Below are positions 36,106 to 46,428 of a stretch of DNA of 64,000 bases, one piece after another. This stretch comes from Paenibacillus baekrokdamisoli. Lineage in GTDB: Bacteria > Bacillota > Bacilli > Paenibacillales > Paenibacillaceae. The stretch is from the NCBI RefSeq assembly GCF_003945345.1, contig NZ_AP019308.1:3038001-3102000 (forward strand), given 5' to 3'. The position numbers and the translations under genes are program-made. The first letter of the stretch is position 1. Every line of letters starts with the position of its first letter. The notes under the pieces are model-generated. The model made no database searches and had not been told where the DNA came from. It saw only the letters and a program-made list of their open reading frames with translations.

Positions 36106-36394
36106 AATGATAAATGTAATTAAAAACTGTTTGGAGATGGCGGTTGACCAGTGACAGTTCGCTTCTGCACTGCACTTACAAATAGCATAATGGCTGTGAT
36201 AATATGCAACTATATCAAGGTAATATGATTCTTGGCTACTATTTTTTTACTTTTTTTTCTCTTTCTCGACACGAACATTGATCATTCCGTAAATAACTGC
36301 CCGTTCGTATTGAAACAAACCTTTTTGCATAGCCCTTCAAATGGTAATATGTACATGATCAGAAAAATAAGTTTTTCAAACCGGAGGCTCCCCA
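36106..36394. other. Intergenic stretch upstream of ppx
   Basis: AT-rich, containing runs of T (36241-36265) and the ribosome-binding site CCGGAGGC before ppx. I see no convincing promoter or open frame. Confidence 0.4.
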
Positions 36395-37927
36395 ATGATT
36401 GAACAACGCATCGGCATTATCGATATTGGCTCCAACTCTATTCGACTTGTTGTCTACGAACGTACTTCAAGCGGCGCGCATCGCGTCATTGATGGAAGTA
36501 AACGTTCAGCTAGGCTAAGTGAACAAATCGACGATAATGGCGCATTGCCGGATAAAATAATAGATGAGCTCGTTGATACAATTAACCATTTCCGCCTCAT
36601 TTGTGCTCATCATCGAACAGGACTTGTTCGGGCCGTAGCAACTGCCGCCATTCGAAATGCAACCAATAAACAGCATTTGCTTCAGCGCGTAGAAACAGAG
36701 AGCGGTCTTCCAATTGAACTGATTTCCGGCGAAGAGGAGGCTAGCTATGGCTTCCTTGGTATGATTAACTCCATGGATGTTAAGGATGGCTTCCTCATCG
36801 ATATTGGCGGAGGCAGCACCGAGGTATCTTTATTCAAAGACCGTACACTCGTGCAAGCTGTCTCCTTCCCATTTGGCTGTGTCAGCTTAACCCGTCGATT
36901 CTCATCCAAGGGTGCCGTATCCGATGATCAGCTCCGCGCACTCGAACAGCTTGTCGAGGAAGCAGCAGAGCGAGAAGCTTGGCTGAAATGGTCACCAGAC
37001 CTTCCACTCATCGGTGTTGGCGGAACGATTCGGGCACTTGGCAAAATCCATCAGGCCCATGTGAAATATCCCTTTGAGAGTTATCACAACTATCCGATGT
37101 CCGGCTCAGCAACGGATGATTTATTTGATATGCTCCGCAAAGAGCCGCTCGATAAACGCAATAAAATTCCAGGCTTATCCAAGGACCGCATCGATATTAT
37201 TGTACCCGGCATTGCCATTCTGCGAACCATATACCGAATTATTGGCGCCTCAACTTACGTCATTTGCGGTGCTGGTTTGCGTGATGGTCTATTCTTCTCC
37301 ACAAGATTTCCTGAGAAGCCTAAGCTGGACGATGTTCTTACTTATAGTGTTAATAATATAGCTGCTCTCCATCCGGAAGCGCCTAAGCAGCATATGATGC
37401 AGGTTAATCGGATTGCTCTGCAGCTGTTCGACTCTTTGGAGCTGCAGCAGCTTTTCTTCCCAGAACATGCAAGACTTTGGATCGATACGGCTTCTATCCT
37501 TTACCGGATTGGAGCGAGCATTGACTATTATGATTACACGAAACATACGTTTTACTTAATGATCAATTCACATATTAATGGATTTTCCCATAAGGAAATC
37601 TTACTCTGTGCTGCTATTGCTTCTTACAAAAACAAGAATCGCGTCCGCCAGCTTGCCGCTGCCTACAGGCCGATGTTAAGCGAGGATGACGTTACGCTTA
37701 TTTGTAAGCTTGGTTCCTTGCTTCAACTAGCTGTTGCACTAGACAGAAGCGAAACGCAAGCCATAGGCCGCCTCGTCATCGAGAATGCAGGCGGCAAATT
37801 GGAATTGCGGGCTATCCGAGCAGATGGCTCGCTTGCTGTTGAACGCAAGGAAGTCGATACGCTTGCCCATGATTTCAAGAAACTATGGGGCCTTATTCCG
37901 GCCCTGTATGCACCAGACTATAGATAG
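36395..37927 (+). CDS. ppx: Exopolyphosphatase, Ppx/GppA family with HD domain
   Basis: The 510-residue protein releases phosphate from the ends of polyphosphate. It has the Ppx/GppA actin-like fold with GIIDIGSNSIRLVVYE, GEEEASYGFLG, LIDIGGGSTEVSLF and GVGGTIRALGKI, then a C-terminal HD-like region (about 310-470). CCGGAGGC is upstream of the ATG. It converges on ppk, the enzyme that makes polyphosphate: their stops overlap by ten bases (37918-37927). Confidence 0.92.
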   Translation: MIEQRIGIIDIGSNSIRLVVYERTSSGAHRVIDGSKRSARLSEQIDDNGALPDKIIDELVDTINHFRLICAHHRTGLVRAVATAAIRNATNKQHLLQRVETESGLPIELISGEEEASYGFLGMINSMDVKDGFLIDIGGGSTEVSLFKDRTLVQAVSFPFGCVSLTRRFSSKGAVSDDQLRALEQLVEEAAEREAWLKWSPDLPLIGVGGTIRALGKIHQAHVKYPFESYHNYPMSGSATDDLFDMLRKEPLDKRNKIPGLSKDRIDIIVPGIAILRTIYRIIGASTYVICGAGLRDGLFFSTRFPEKPKLDDVLTYSVNNIAALHPEAPKQHMMQVNRIALQLFDSLELQQLFFPEHARLWIDTASILYRIGASIDYYDYTKHTFYLMINSHINGFSHKEILLCAAIASYKNKNRVRQLAAAYRPMLSEDDVTLICKLGSLLQLAVALDRSETQAIGRLVIENAGGKLELRAIRADGSLAVERKEVDTLAHDFKKLWGLIPALYAPDYR

Positions 37928-39981
37928 CTTTTCCATTGACGAATGTTTTTCGCTTCGAATTGACTTCTAAGCGGTGGCAGCTCATTCCTTACGGGTACGT
38001 AGACACCGCTTGGCTGCAGTTCACGTGATTTCATATTGTCATTGAGATTGAGCTGCAGTACATTCACAAGCATTTTTCGTAACCTGGCATCGAATACTGG
38101 ACACATCAATTCAATTCTTCGTGTCAAATTCCGTGTCATCCAATCGGCGCTCGATAAATACAGCTCTTCCTCGCCGCCATTGAGGAAATAAATGATCCTC
38201 GAATGCTCCAGATAGCGATCAACGATGCTAATGACTCGAACATTTTCACTAAGACCAGGAACGCCAGGTCTTAGACAACAAACGCCGCGAATAATCAGTT
38301 CAATCTTCACCCCGGCCTGTGAGGCTTCATACAGCTTATCGATCATTTCTTGATTCGATAGGCTGTTCATTTTTGCAATAATATGGGCCGGCCTTCCAGC
38401 AATAGCATGCTCTTTCTCCCGATCAATCAGTCCAAACAACTTCTGTTTCAAATCGGTTGGCGCTACTCCAAAAGCCTTCCATTCGTAAGGCGATGAGTAA
38501 CCGGTCACTTCGTTAAACAACGCCGATGCATCCGCTCCAATAACCGGATGAGACGTAAATAATCCAATATCAGTGTAAAGCTTAGCCGTATTATCATTAT
38601 AATTTCCAGTACCCACGTGGACGTAACGACGAAGCATCTGCTGCTCTTTACGAACAACTAGCGTTATCTTCGCATGTGTCTTCAAGCCAACTAAGCCATA
38701 TACCACATGACAGCCAGCTTTCTCTAGCTGCCGCGCCCATGCTATATTGCGTTCTTCATCAAACCTAGCCTTAAGCTCAACAACAACCGTCACCTGCTTA
38801 CCAGCCTCGGCTGCCTTGGCCAGCGCTTGTACAAGAGCAGATTGTCCACTGACACGGTACAGTGTCATTTTGATAGCAAGTACATCGGGATCATGGGCCG
38901 CTTCTGTTACAAAATCATTAACCGCATCAAAGGACTCATAGGGGTGATACATGAGCACATCCTCTTGACGAAGAAGGGCAAACATATCCTCCGTTTCTTC
39001 AAGCTCTTGCGGATAGACAGGTTCAATCTTCTCATAACGAAGCGAATCAAAACCTTTCAGTGAGCCTGAAAAACGCATGAGGAATGTCAGATCGAGCGGG
39101 CCGTCAATCTCAATCATATTCTCACCCTGTTCCAGCTCCTCCTTGAGCATCTGCAGAGCATAAGGGTGCATTCCCTTACCATATTCTAGTCGCACCGGCA
39201 TCCCCCAGCGACGACGACGCAGCTCCTTCTCAATCTCTTCAAGCAGATCCTCCGCGCCTTCCTCGTTCAGCGTTAAATCCGCATTACGAGTCAACCGGAA
39301 TGGGCTAACATCAATCATTGTGTAGCCGTTAAATAAAGTCTTGATATTCCGCTCAATCAAATCCTCTAATAGCAGAAAATCCAGTTTTTTGCTATTGGAC
39401 CGTCCATGAATGGGAACAAAACGCTGTAAAATGGAAGGAACTTGAACGATTGCAAAAAAAGGTTCTTCTTCAGGTGGCATATTCTCGCGACCGAGCAGTA
39501 TGGCTAAATAGAGTTCTTTTGTATGCAGCAGAGGAAAAGGTCTGCTCTGATCAACAGCCATCGGGGTAAGAACAGGAAATACAATCTCGTTAAAATAATC
39601 ATCGGCTGCTTGCAGCTGCGCTTCACTGAGCTCATCCAATGACCGGAAACAAATACCCTCTTTCGCTAATCCCCTCAAAACTTCGCGATAGGTTCGGTAT
39701 TGCTCCGTAACCATCATCGATGCACGCTTCATCAAACGTTTCCACAAGCCAGCAGGGGTATAACCAGTAAAATCCTTTTTGATATAACCCGCTTTGATTT
39801 GATCTTGAATACCGGCAACTCGAACGCTCATAAATTCATCCAGGTTGCTTGCCATAATAGATAGAAATTTGGCCCGCTCTAATAATGGATTGTTCGCATC
39901 CTGGGCTTCTTCAAGTACTCTTCGGTTAAATTCCATCCAGCTTAAATCACGGTTTACATACGGGGACAAAGGTTTATTCAT
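37918..39981 (-). CDS. ppk: Polyphosphate kinase 1
   Basis: Ppk1 reversibly makes polyphosphate from ATP. The 687-residue protein has the N-terminal RDLSWMEFNRRVLEEA, VDPFPFPxL-type VDQSRPFPLLHTKELYL, and the catalytic domain with VLAIKMTLYR, RYVHVGTGNYNDNTAKLYTD (catalytic His) and LSSADWMTRNLTRRIEL. AGGAGG precedes the ATG. Its 3' end overlaps that of ppx by ten bases on the other strand. Confidence 0.96.
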   Translation of the reverse strand: MNKPLSPYVNRDLSWMEFNRRVLEEAQDANNPLLERAKFLSIMASNLDEFMSVRVAGIQDQIKAGYIKKDFTGYTPAGLWKRLMKRASMMVTEQYRTYREVLRGLAKEGICFRSLDELSEAQLQAADDYFNEIVFPVLTPMAVDQSRPFPLLHTKELYLAILLGRENMPPEEEPFFAIVQVPSILQRFVPIHGRSNSKKLDFLLLEDLIERNIKTLFNGYTMIDVSPFRLTRNADLTLNEEGAEDLLEEIEKELRRRRWGMPVRLEYGKGMHPYALQMLKEELEQGENMIEIDGPLDLTFLMRFSGSLKGFDSLRYEKIEPVYPQELEETEDMFALLRQEDVLMYHPYESFDAVNDFVTEAAHDPDVLAIKMTLYRVSGQSALVQALAKAAEAGKQVTVVVELKARFDEERNIAWARQLEKAGCHVVYGLVGLKTHAKITLVVRKEQQMLRRYVHVGTGNYNDNTAKLYTDIGLFTSHPVIGADASALFNEVTGYSSPYEWKAFGVAPTDLKQKLFGLIDREKEHAIAGRPAHIIAKMNSLSNQEMIDKLYEASQAGVKIELIIRGVCCLRPGVPGLSENVRVISIVDRYLEHSRIIYFLNGGEEELYLSSADWMTRNLTRRIELMCPVFDARLRKMLVNVLQLNLNDNMKSRELQPSGVYVPVRNELPPLRSQFEAKNIRQWKSYL

Positions 39982-40163
39982 ACGAAATCCTCCTGAATAT
40001 AATCAGAGTAAGGCATCAGCAAGTAATCATTCTTTATACTCAGCAAAATCAACTGCTCTTCGGTAAAAAATGCCGATTATCTTTATTATGTAGGTTCACT
40101 GTTTGTTAAATGTTATAAGATTGTAAATGCAACGTAAAGTAAGTGAGATTCAATTGCGTATTA

Positions 40164-40192
40164 TTGGTAAACGTCAGGCAACATGATACAAT
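40164..40192 (+). promoter_or_regulatory. Sigma-A promoter of ytvI
   Basis: TTGGTA (40164-40169) and TACAAT (40187-40192) are 17 bases apart. The start near 40200 lies about 30 bases before the first leader repeat. Confidence 0.65.
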
Positions 40193-40230
40193 ATTAGTGA
40201 AAAGAGTAAACATCAAGCTAATGCTTTCGA

Positions 40231-40340
40231 TGCTGGTTTCACTTCGTGAAACTTAAGTTTATACTTTCGATGCTAGCTTCACTTCGTGAAGCTTAAGTTT
40301 ATGCTTTCGATGCTAGCTTCACTTCGTGAAGCTTTTAGGA
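40231..40340 (+). repeat. Three tandem 40-bp hairpin repeats in the ytvI leader
   Basis: Copies begin at 40231, 40271 and 40311, 40 bases apart. The stem is GGTTTCAC/GTGAAACT in copy 1 and AGCTTCAC/GTGAAGCT in copies 2 and 3, with loop TTC, so a T-A pair has changed to C-G. Between stems is TAAGTTTATGCTTTCGATGC. The last copy runs into CTTTTAGGAGG, the ytvI ribosome-binding site. Confidence 0.95.
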
Positions 40341-40348
40341 GGAATATC

Positions 40349-41464
40349 ATGGATCGGGTTGTTTGGAAGCGTATCGGCCGTTCGATGCTTGTGCTCGTTG
40401 GAATTGCATTGTTAATTCTTGCTATAATTTATGTAACCCCTCTTGTTTATCCGTTTATCATCGGGTGGTTGCTTGCTTATTTTATAAATCCTGTCGTCAA
40501 TATGCTTAACCGTAAATTAAAAATTCCACGCTGGTTAGGTGTCTCTTTCACCCTTCTTCTGTTCGTATCCGCCCTACTGACCATCGTCACGGCTATGGTC
40601 ACGCGAATCGTCGTAGAAATCATTCATTTATCCAAATCATTAAACAGCACGATTGAATGGTGGCGAGTTCACTTTCAATCCCTTGTCGCCTCACCCAATA
40701 TTCAAGATCTTATCAGTAAAGTAAACGACTTTTATCAAAACAACCCTAACTATCAAGAAACAATCAACGCTCGGATATCCAGTACAGCCAACCTATTGGC
40801 ACAAACGAGTACATACGTAATCACGTTTATTCTAAATGGAGTGATCAATTTAATCTCGTCCCTGCCTAATGTGGCGACCATCATGGTCGTTGTCATGCTT
40901 GCTGCCTTCTTCATAGGGAAGGATTGGCATCGTCATTTGTTCAGAATGAAAGATTGGTTTCCGGAAGGCATTCGCAAATCAACAACAGCAGTCTGGTCTG
41001 ATTTACAAAAAGCATTGTTCGGTTACTTCCGTGCACAGTTTATTATGATCTCCATCACTGCAGTTGTCGTTATTATCGGTCTTCTCATCCTGCGGGTCGA
41101 TTATGCGATATCCATCGGTTTACTTATCGGGCTCGTTGACCTGCTGCCTTATTTAGGAGTGGGCGCAGCCATGGTCCCTTGGATTGCATTTACCTTCATA
41201 TATGGAGATGTATCTCTTGGTATAGGATTATCGATCCTGTATGGCGTTATTCTCATCACTCGGCAAATACTTGAACCCAAAGTTCTCGCCAGCAGCGTGG
41301 GGCTTGACCCCCTTCCTACCCTGATTGCGATGTTCGTCGGCTTAAAGCTATTCGGCGTCCTAGGCCTTATTATCGGCCCCGTTTCCCTCGTTATACTGTC
41401 GGCCATCCATCGAGCAAATGTATTTAAAGACATCTACTCCTTTGTCATGCGAGGCCCCAGATAA
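40349..41464 (+). CDS. ytvI: YtvI-type AI-2E family transporter / sporulation membrane protein
   Basis: This 371-residue polytopic protein of the AI-2E/PerM permease family has seven or eight membrane segments. The C-terminal half has VDYAISIGLLIGLVDLLPYLG, a signature loop, and ILEPKVLASSVGLDPLPTLI. Bacillus YtvI is annotated as a sporulation integral membrane protein; the neighbourhood fxsA-pyk-citZ supports this identity. The chosen ATG (40349) has AGGAGG; in-frame ATGs upstream lie within the leader repeats. Confidence 0.87.
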   Translation: MDRVVWKRIGRSMLVLVGIALLILAIIYVTPLVYPFIIGWLLAYFINPVVNMLNRKLKIPRWLGVSFTLLLFVSALLTIVTAMVTRIVVEIIHLSKSLNSTIEWWRVHFQSLVASPNIQDLISKVNDFYQNNPNYQETINARISSTANLLAQTSTYVITFILNGVINLISSLPNVATIMVVVMLAAFFIGKDWHRHLFRMKDWFPEGIRKSTTAVWSDLQKALFGYFRAQFIMISITAVVVIIGLLILRVDYAISIGLLIGLVDLLPYLGVGAAMVPWIAFTFIYGDVSLGIGLSILYGVILITRQILEPKVLASSVGLDPLPTLIAMFVGLKLFGVLGLIIGPVSLVILSAIHRANVFKDIYSFVMRGPR

Positions 41465-41501
41465 TAGGAAATTTAATTGCCATCACGACTAACAAAGCGA
41501 A

Positions 41502-41619
41502 GCGGACGGAATCGTTCTGAAGAAGCGATAGCGTTCGCCTTTGTCTCCTTATTTCTACCCCTTAGGGATAGAATCAAGAAATAAAGAGACAACAGCGATC
41601 GTAAGAATGATCCGTCCGC
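41502..41619. repeat. Long imperfect palindrome
   Basis: Outer arms GCGGACGGA (41502-41510) and TCCGTCCGC (41611-41619) enclose TCGTTCT/AGAATGA (with one G-T pair), TTGTCTCCTTATTTCT/AGAAATAAAGAGACAA and an inner TTCTA-CCC/GGG-TAGAA. About 118 bases could fold as one long stem. No T-tract; it looks like an interspersed element. Confidence 0.65.
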
Positions 41620-41650
41620 GCAGCGGCCTTCTACGCGAGCCTTTTTATTA

Positions 41651-42043
41651 TTACCTTCTTCGGATTATGAACGATCCATTACGTAATTTCCGCTCTATAA
41701 AACGGAGCATCTGAAAGCGATAAAAGGGACGCGTAAAAGGAAGTAACAGCGTGATGCCGACTATATCCGTTAGAAAACCTGGCAGCATGAGCAATAATCC
41801 GCCAATCAGCACACATAATCCATTTAGCATGGCATGGCCAGGCGGGTGTCCGGATTGAAGCTGCTGTTGAACATCGAGGAGCGCTTTGCGACCCTCCGAT
41901 CTGGCAAACTGTGCACCGGCAAAACCAGTCAGCAGGATAAGGCCAAACGTAGCCCAGCCTCCGATCAGATTCCCCATCTTGATAATTCCCCATAGTTCTA
42001 CACTCGGAATAATAATAATTGCAGCAATAATCCATTTCAACAT
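41651..42043 (-). CDS. fxsA: FxsA family membrane protein
   Basis: The 130-residue protein has about four hydrophobic segments and the FxsA pattern: IPSVELWGIIKMGNLIGGWA, LTGFAGAQFARSEGRKAL and GGLLLMLPGFLTDIVGITLLLP. In B. subtilis FxsA/YtzA is small and membrane-bound, of unclear function; the Escherichia homologue influences F-plasmid exclusion of phage T7. The thioesterase gene lies one base upstream, so the two share an mRNA. Confidence 0.88.
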   Translation of the reverse strand: MLKWIIAAIIIIPSVELWGIIKMGNLIGGWATFGLILLTGFAGAQFARSEGRKALLDVQQQLQSGHPPGHAMLNGLCVLIGGLLLMLPGFLTDIVGITLLLPFTRPFYRFQMLRFIERKLRNGSFIIRRR

Positions 42044-42044
42044 G

Positions 42045-42551
42045 CTATTTCTCTCCCTCTATAGGCAGCGTTCCAGCAGCTAAAGTTTTTAGACGTTCGT
42101 AAAGCTCTGGTATAGCCTTCTCCACTCTTGAAGGCTTCCATTCCGCATTAACCCACACATGATGTGTTTCACCCTTTACAAGCAGCTCTCCAGGCGGCTC
42201 CTCCCCAAGCCATGCTTTGGGTAAGCTCGTCATCTCATTGATTCGTCTTACCTCGGAGCGGAACGAAATCCGAATCGATGAGAATTGCTCAACTGTCGTA
42301 CAGATGACTACCCAATCATCATATCGAGCGGGAGAACGATAACTGCAGGCTAAATCCACAACAGGCAGCAGCATCCCCGCCTTCTCGATCGCCTGATAAG
42401 ACATTCCTAAGTATCTCACAAGCTCGGTCCGGCCAATCTCAAACCAAGTCAAATAGTTACCGTGAAATACGACGCCCATTTGATCAGTTTCCTGATACCT
42501 CACTCTAAGTGGATGCAAATGCCATATAACGGGCTTATCTGTATCTGTCAT
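42045..42551 (-). CDS. Acyl-CoA thioesterase, YbgC/4-hydroxybenzoyl-CoA type
   Basis: This 168-residue hotdog-fold protein has the signature RVRYQETDQMGVVFHGNYLTWFEIGRTEL (Asp at the active site) near residues 17-45. The family hydrolyses acyl-CoA thioesters. It is 139 bases after pyk, past the pyk terminator, so it probably has its own promoter with fxsA. No strict ribosome-binding site stands out; AAGGTGGTG is about ten bases before the ATG. Confidence 0.85.
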   Translation of the reverse strand: MTDTDKPVIWHLHPLRVRYQETDQMGVVFHGNYLTWFEIGRTELVRYLGMSYQAIEKAGMLLPVVDLACSYRSPARYDDWVVICTTVEQFSSIRISFRSEVRRINEMTSLPKAWLGEEPPGELLVKGETHHVWVNAEWKPSRVEKAIPELYERLKTLAAGTLPIEGEK

Positions 42552-42621
42552 TCACCAGCACCACCTTTCTTTGAAGTGAATCAAATAAACGAAATCGAGT
42601 TTTTTTCTTTGGCTAAGTAGA

Positions 42622-42658
42622 ACAAAAGCGACGGTGCCCGCGCACCATCGCTTTGTTT
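42622..42658 (-). terminator. pyk terminator
   Basis: ACAAAAGCGACGGTGC (42622-42637) pairs with GCACCATCGCTTTGT (42642-42656), with one bulge and one mismatch, after the pyk stop on the minus strand. Confidence 0.8.
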
Positions 42659-42690
42659 TGTCATTCGTCATCTTGTGAAGAAGTTTTATA

Positions 42691-44442
42691 CTATAGAACT
42701 TTGGCTTGTCCGGAGTAAATAATGCCCACTTCCGCATATACAGTAACTTCAGAACCATCCTGCAGAAGCTCAAGCGCATTCTGAACACCTAGAATAACCG
42801 GAATACCCAGATTTAACGCAACAATTGCAGCATGGCTCGTAATTCCGCCCATCTCCGTAATTACTGCAGCTGCTTTTTGAATAGCCGGCATATACTCTTT
42901 ATCCGTCGAAACGGTAACGAGAATGGAGCCTTCTGTTGTTTTGGCGATTGCTTCCTGCGGTGTACGAGCGACAACAACTTTCCCCGTTGCGCTTTGTGAA
43001 CCGATCCCTTGTCCTTTGGCAATCATTTCGCCAATTGTATGGATTTTGATCAAGTTAGTTGAGCCTGAACGTCCAACTGGCACACCTGCTGTAATAATAA
43101 CGGTATCGCCAAGCTTCACATTACCGGAGTCAATTCCGCCGCGAACTGCGATATCGAACATTTCGTCCGTTGTTTCAGCCGGCGTACCTTGAACAGGTAT
43201 AACACCCCAAGACAGCGCTAGACGACGCATAACCGACTCAATTGGTGTAACTGCGATGATCGGTGATTTTGGACGATATTTGGAAACCATGCGTGCCGTA
43301 TAGCCGCTTTCAGTGGATGTGATGATCGCTTTCGCATTCAAATCCAGCGCGGAATTCGCAACTGCTTGGCTGATTGCTTCAGTAACTGTCGTTTGCTGTG
43401 CATTCGCTTGCTTAGTAAAAATTTCACGATAATCAAGCGCCGACTCCGCACGTACTGCAATACGGGACATCGTCTGAACAGATTCAACCGGATATTTACC
43501 AGCTGCTGTTTCCCCTGAGAGCATGATCGCATCTGTGCCATCAAAGATTGCATTCGCTACGTCACTTGCTTCCGCACGTGTAGGACGCGGGTTGCGCTGC
43601 ATGGAATCAAGCATTTGAGTCGCAGTAATGACCGGCTTACCGGCACGATTACATTTTTGAATCATCTCTTTTTGAACGAGCGGTACTTCTTCAGCTGGGA
43701 TTTCAACGCCGAGATCCCCACGAGCGACCATCAAACCGTCAGAAACTTCAAGAATTTCATCGAGGTTATCAACACCTTGTTGGTTCTCGATTTTAGAAAT
43801 AATCTGAATGTGGCTTGCATTGTGTTTCTCAAGCAGCTCACGAATTTCTAGAACGTCTGTTGCTTTACGAACGAAAGAAGCGGCGATGAAATCTACATTT
43901 TGCTCGATACCGAACACGATATCATTCGCATCCTTCTCCGTAATACCAGGAAGGGAAATATGTACGCCTGGGACGTTAACACCCTTCTTGCTCTTAACTG
44001 GACCACTATTGACAATACGGCATTTGATCTCTGTTCCTTGAATTTCTTCAACAGTCAGGCCGATCAAACCGTCATCGATAAGAATCGTTGAACCTACTTC
44101 AACGTCAGAAGGCAAGTTCGCATACGTTACCGGGATACGGTTCTGGTCGCCAACGATTTCTTCTGTTGTCAATGTAACGGTATCGCCTTGGATAAGCTCG
44201 TACTCGTCTGCCAGCTTGCCAAGACGAATTTCTGGACCTTTCGTATCCAGCAAGATAGCGACAGTGGTGCCAAGCTCTTGGCAAGCTTGACGAATGTTCT
44301 TGATCCGATTGCCGTGCTCTTCAAAATCGCCGTGGGAGAAATTAAGCCTGGCTACGTTCATACCCGCGTTGATTAGCTTCTTGGTGTTTTCCAGTGATTC
44401 GCTTGATGGTCCGATTGTACATACAATTTTCGTTTTGCGCAT
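42691..44442 (-). CDS. pyk: Pyruvate kinase with C-terminal PEP-utilising domain
   Basis: Pyk converts phosphoenolpyruvate to pyruvate, yielding ATP. The 583-residue length and extra C-terminal His-containing PEP-utiliser-like domain ([21 protein letters not shown]) match the Bacillus/Geobacillus form. Other motifs are [33 protein letters not shown]-type [19 protein letters not shown] and the K site [15 protein letters not shown] stands twelve bases before the second in-frame ATG (44442); the first ATG at 44454 follows it directly and is too close. accA ends 77 bases upstream. Confidence 0.97.
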   Translation of the reverse strand: MRKTKIVCTIGPSSESLENTKKLINAGMNVARLNFSHGDFEEHGNRIKNIRQACQELGTTVAILLDTKGPEIRLGKLADEYELIQGDTVTLTTEEIVGDQNRIPVTYANLPSDVEVGSTILIDDGLIGLTVEEIQGTEIKCRIVNSGPVKSKKGVNVPGVHISLPGITEKDANDIVFGIEQNVDFIAASFVRKATDVLEIRELLEKHNASHIQIISKIENQQGVDNLDEILEVSDGLMVARGDLGVEIPAEEVPLVQKEMIQKCNRAGKPVITATQMLDSMQRNPRPTRAEASDVANAIFDGTDAIMLSGETAAGKYPVESVQTMSRIAVRAESALDYREIFTKQANAQQTTVTEAISQAVANSALDLNAKAIITSTESGYTARMVSKYRPKSPIIAVTPIESVMRRLALSWGVIPVQGTPAETTDEMFDIAVRGGIDSGNVKLGDTVIITAGVPVGRSGSTNLIKIHTIGEMIAKGQGIGSQSATGKVVVARTPQEAIAKTTEGSILVTVSTDKEYMPAIQKAAAVITEMGGITSHAAIVALNLGIPVILGVQNALELLQDGSEVTVYAEVGIIYSGQAKVL

Positions 44443-44518
44443 GTTAATTGACATCCTCCAGTTGTTACTCTGACTAAATTTGTATGATTTAAGCTTGTAC
44501 GGTTACAAGCATATATCT

Positions 44519-45526
44519 CTATATTTGTATGGATTCTACTTGCTCTACAGGATCATCAGTCAACGTGGTTTCAGGCGACTTAAACTTACCAATCTTGCGG
44601 AATTTCTCGTAACGATCCACGATTAGCTCCTCTTTAGTAAGCTCAGACAGCTGCTGCAGATGACGCCAAACCGCATCTTTTATCGTTTCAGCCTGCATTG
44701 GCAAATCACGATGTGCTCCGCCCTGGGGCTCAGCAATGATTTCTTCTACAATGCCGAATTCAACCAAATCAGCCGCCGTAATTTTCATGACAGAAGCCGC
44801 TTCATCAGCCCGCGATGCATCCTTCCAAAGAATAGAAGCTGCACCGTTAGGTGAAATAGCGGAATAGATGGCATTCTCCAACATTAAGATCCGGTTGCCA
44901 ACACTAAGCGCGAGCGCTCCGCCACTACCGCCTTCACCGATTACAACGCAGATGATCGGTACACCGAACATTGCCATCTCACGGAGATTGCGAGCAATCG
45001 CTTCCGATTGACCGCGCTCTTCTGCAGTATTGCCCGGATAGGCACCTTTCGTATCGATAAACGTTACGATTGGACGGTTGAATTTATTGGCCTGCTGCAT
45101 CAAGCGAAGAGCTTTGCGGAAGCCCTCCGGGTGGGGACTGCCGAAGAAGCGAGCAATATTATCCTTCGTGTCCTTGCCTCGTTGATGACCGATAACCGTA
45201 ACAGGGATCCCATTGAGGTTCGCTAGACCGCCAACAATGGCAAGATCATCGGCAAACAATCGATCGCCATGTAGCTCGATAAAATCACTAAAGATCGACT
45301 GTATATAGTCAAGTGAAGTGGGTCTGCCATGATGACGCGCGAGGTGCATCTTCTGCGCTGGAGTAAGCTCGTTATAGAGCTCCTCCTGCAGTTGGGTGCA
45401 TTTCTCTTCTAGACGACCAATTTCATCGGTAAAATCAATACCCGATTCTACACCGAATTTTTTTAATTCTTCGATTTTCTTCCTCAGCTCGCTAAGCGGC
45501 TTTTCAAACGGCAGCTCACCCGCCAT
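44519..45526 (-). CDS. accA: Acetyl-CoA carboxylase carboxyltransferase subunit alpha
   Basis: AccA and AccD transfer carboxyl from carboxybiotin to acetyl-CoA, starting fatty-acid synthesis. The 335-residue subunit has [67 protein letters not shown] and the [14 protein letters not shown] site. The start ATG overlaps the accD stop by eleven bases, so translation is coupled and equimolar production is likely. Confidence 0.97.
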   Translation of the reverse strand: MAGELPFEKPLSELRKKIEELKKFGVESGIDFTDEIGRLEEKCTQLQEELYNELTPAQKMHLARHHGRPTSLDYIQSIFSDFIELHGDRLFADDLAIVGGLANLNGIPVTVIGHQRGKDTKDNIARFFGSPHPEGFRKALRLMQQANKFNRPIVTFIDTKGAYPGNTAEERGQSEAIARNLREMAMFGVPIICVVIGEGGSGGALALSVGNRILMLENAIYSAISPNGAASILWKDASRADEAASVMKITAADLVEFGIVEEIIAEPQGGAHRDLPMQAETIKDAVWRHLQQLSELTKEELIVDRYEKFRKIGKFKSPETTLTDDPVEQVESIQI

Positions 45527-46394
45527 GGGCGATATCCCCCTTTACAGCATGCATATCAAGCAGCTTCGTCAGTAATGACTTCATCTCTTTACGATGCACG
45601 AGCTTATCAAGTTGGCCGTGCTGCAAATTAAACTCTGCGGTTTGGAAATCATCAGGAAGCTTCTGGCGAATCGTTTGCTCAATGACCACTCGGCCGGCAA
45701 AGCCAAGCAGTGCACCCGGTTCGGCCAGATTATAATCCCCCAGCATAGCAAAGCTCGCAGAGACACCGCCTGTCGTAGGGTCCGTTATAATGGAGATATA
45801 AAGACCCCCATCACCTTGAAACCTAGCCAGTGCGGCGCTCGTCTTCGCCATTTGCATCAGACTCAGAATACTTTCCTGCATTCGAGCTCCACTTGAAGTG
45901 GAGAAAATAAGCATCGGAAGCTTCTTCATATGGGCTTGTTCGATTGCACGCGTAATTTTCTCTCCAACAACCGAACCCATGCTTCCTGCAAAAAAGTCAA
46001 AACTCATGAAAGCAGCAACGACAGGAAAACCACCGATTGTTCCTTCCCCTGTTACAACAGCATCCTTAAGCCCTGTGCTTTTCTTCTGAGCCTCCAGCTT
46101 GCTGGCGTATCCCGGGAATTGAAGCGGATCCTCCGATTCCAGGTCCGCATCAAACTCTTGGATTCGTCCTTCATCAAGCGTGATGGCAATCCGTTCCCAC
46201 GCATTCAAACGGAAGTGATGGCCGCAGCTGGCGCATACCTTCAAATTCTTCTCAATCTCTTTACTGAACTGAATATTGCCGCATTTAGGGCATTTGGACA
46301 TGAGTCCTTCTGGAATATCCGGCTTAGTGCGCGGCTGCTGCGTTCCAGATGGAATTGTTGCGTATTTTCTTTTATGAAATAAGTCCTTGAACAC
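45516..46394 (-). CDS. accD: Acetyl-CoA carboxylase carboxyltransferase subunit beta (GTG start)
   Basis: The 292-residue AccD has an N-terminal zinc ribbon (CPKCGNIQF, then [10 protein letters not shown]) and a crotonase-like carboxyltransferase domain with [15 protein letters not shown] strands, [16 protein letters not shown] and [12 protein letters not shown]. The frame starts at a GTG at 46403, but an AGAGGTG six bases before a second GTG (46394) gives [12 protein letters not shown], matching Bacillus AccD starts, so I choose it. Its stop overlaps accA. Confidence 0.95.
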   Translation of the reverse strand: MFKDLFHKRKYATIPSGTQQPRTKPDIPEGLMSKCPKCGNIQFSKEIEKNLKVCASCGHHFRLNAWERIAITLDEGRIQEFDADLESEDPLQFPGYASKLEAQKKSTGLKDAVVTGEGTIGGFPVVAAFMSFDFFAGSMGSVVGEKITRAIEQAHMKKLPMLIFSTSSGARMQESILSLMQMAKTSAALARFQGDGGLYISIITDPTTGGVSASFAMLGDYNLAEPGALLGFAGRVVIEQTIRQKLPDDFQTAEFNLQHGQLDKLVHRKEMKSLLTKLLDMHAVKGDIAHGG

Positions 46395-46428
46395 AAGTGA
46401 CACCTCTTTGGGGGCGCAGTAGTTTAAA

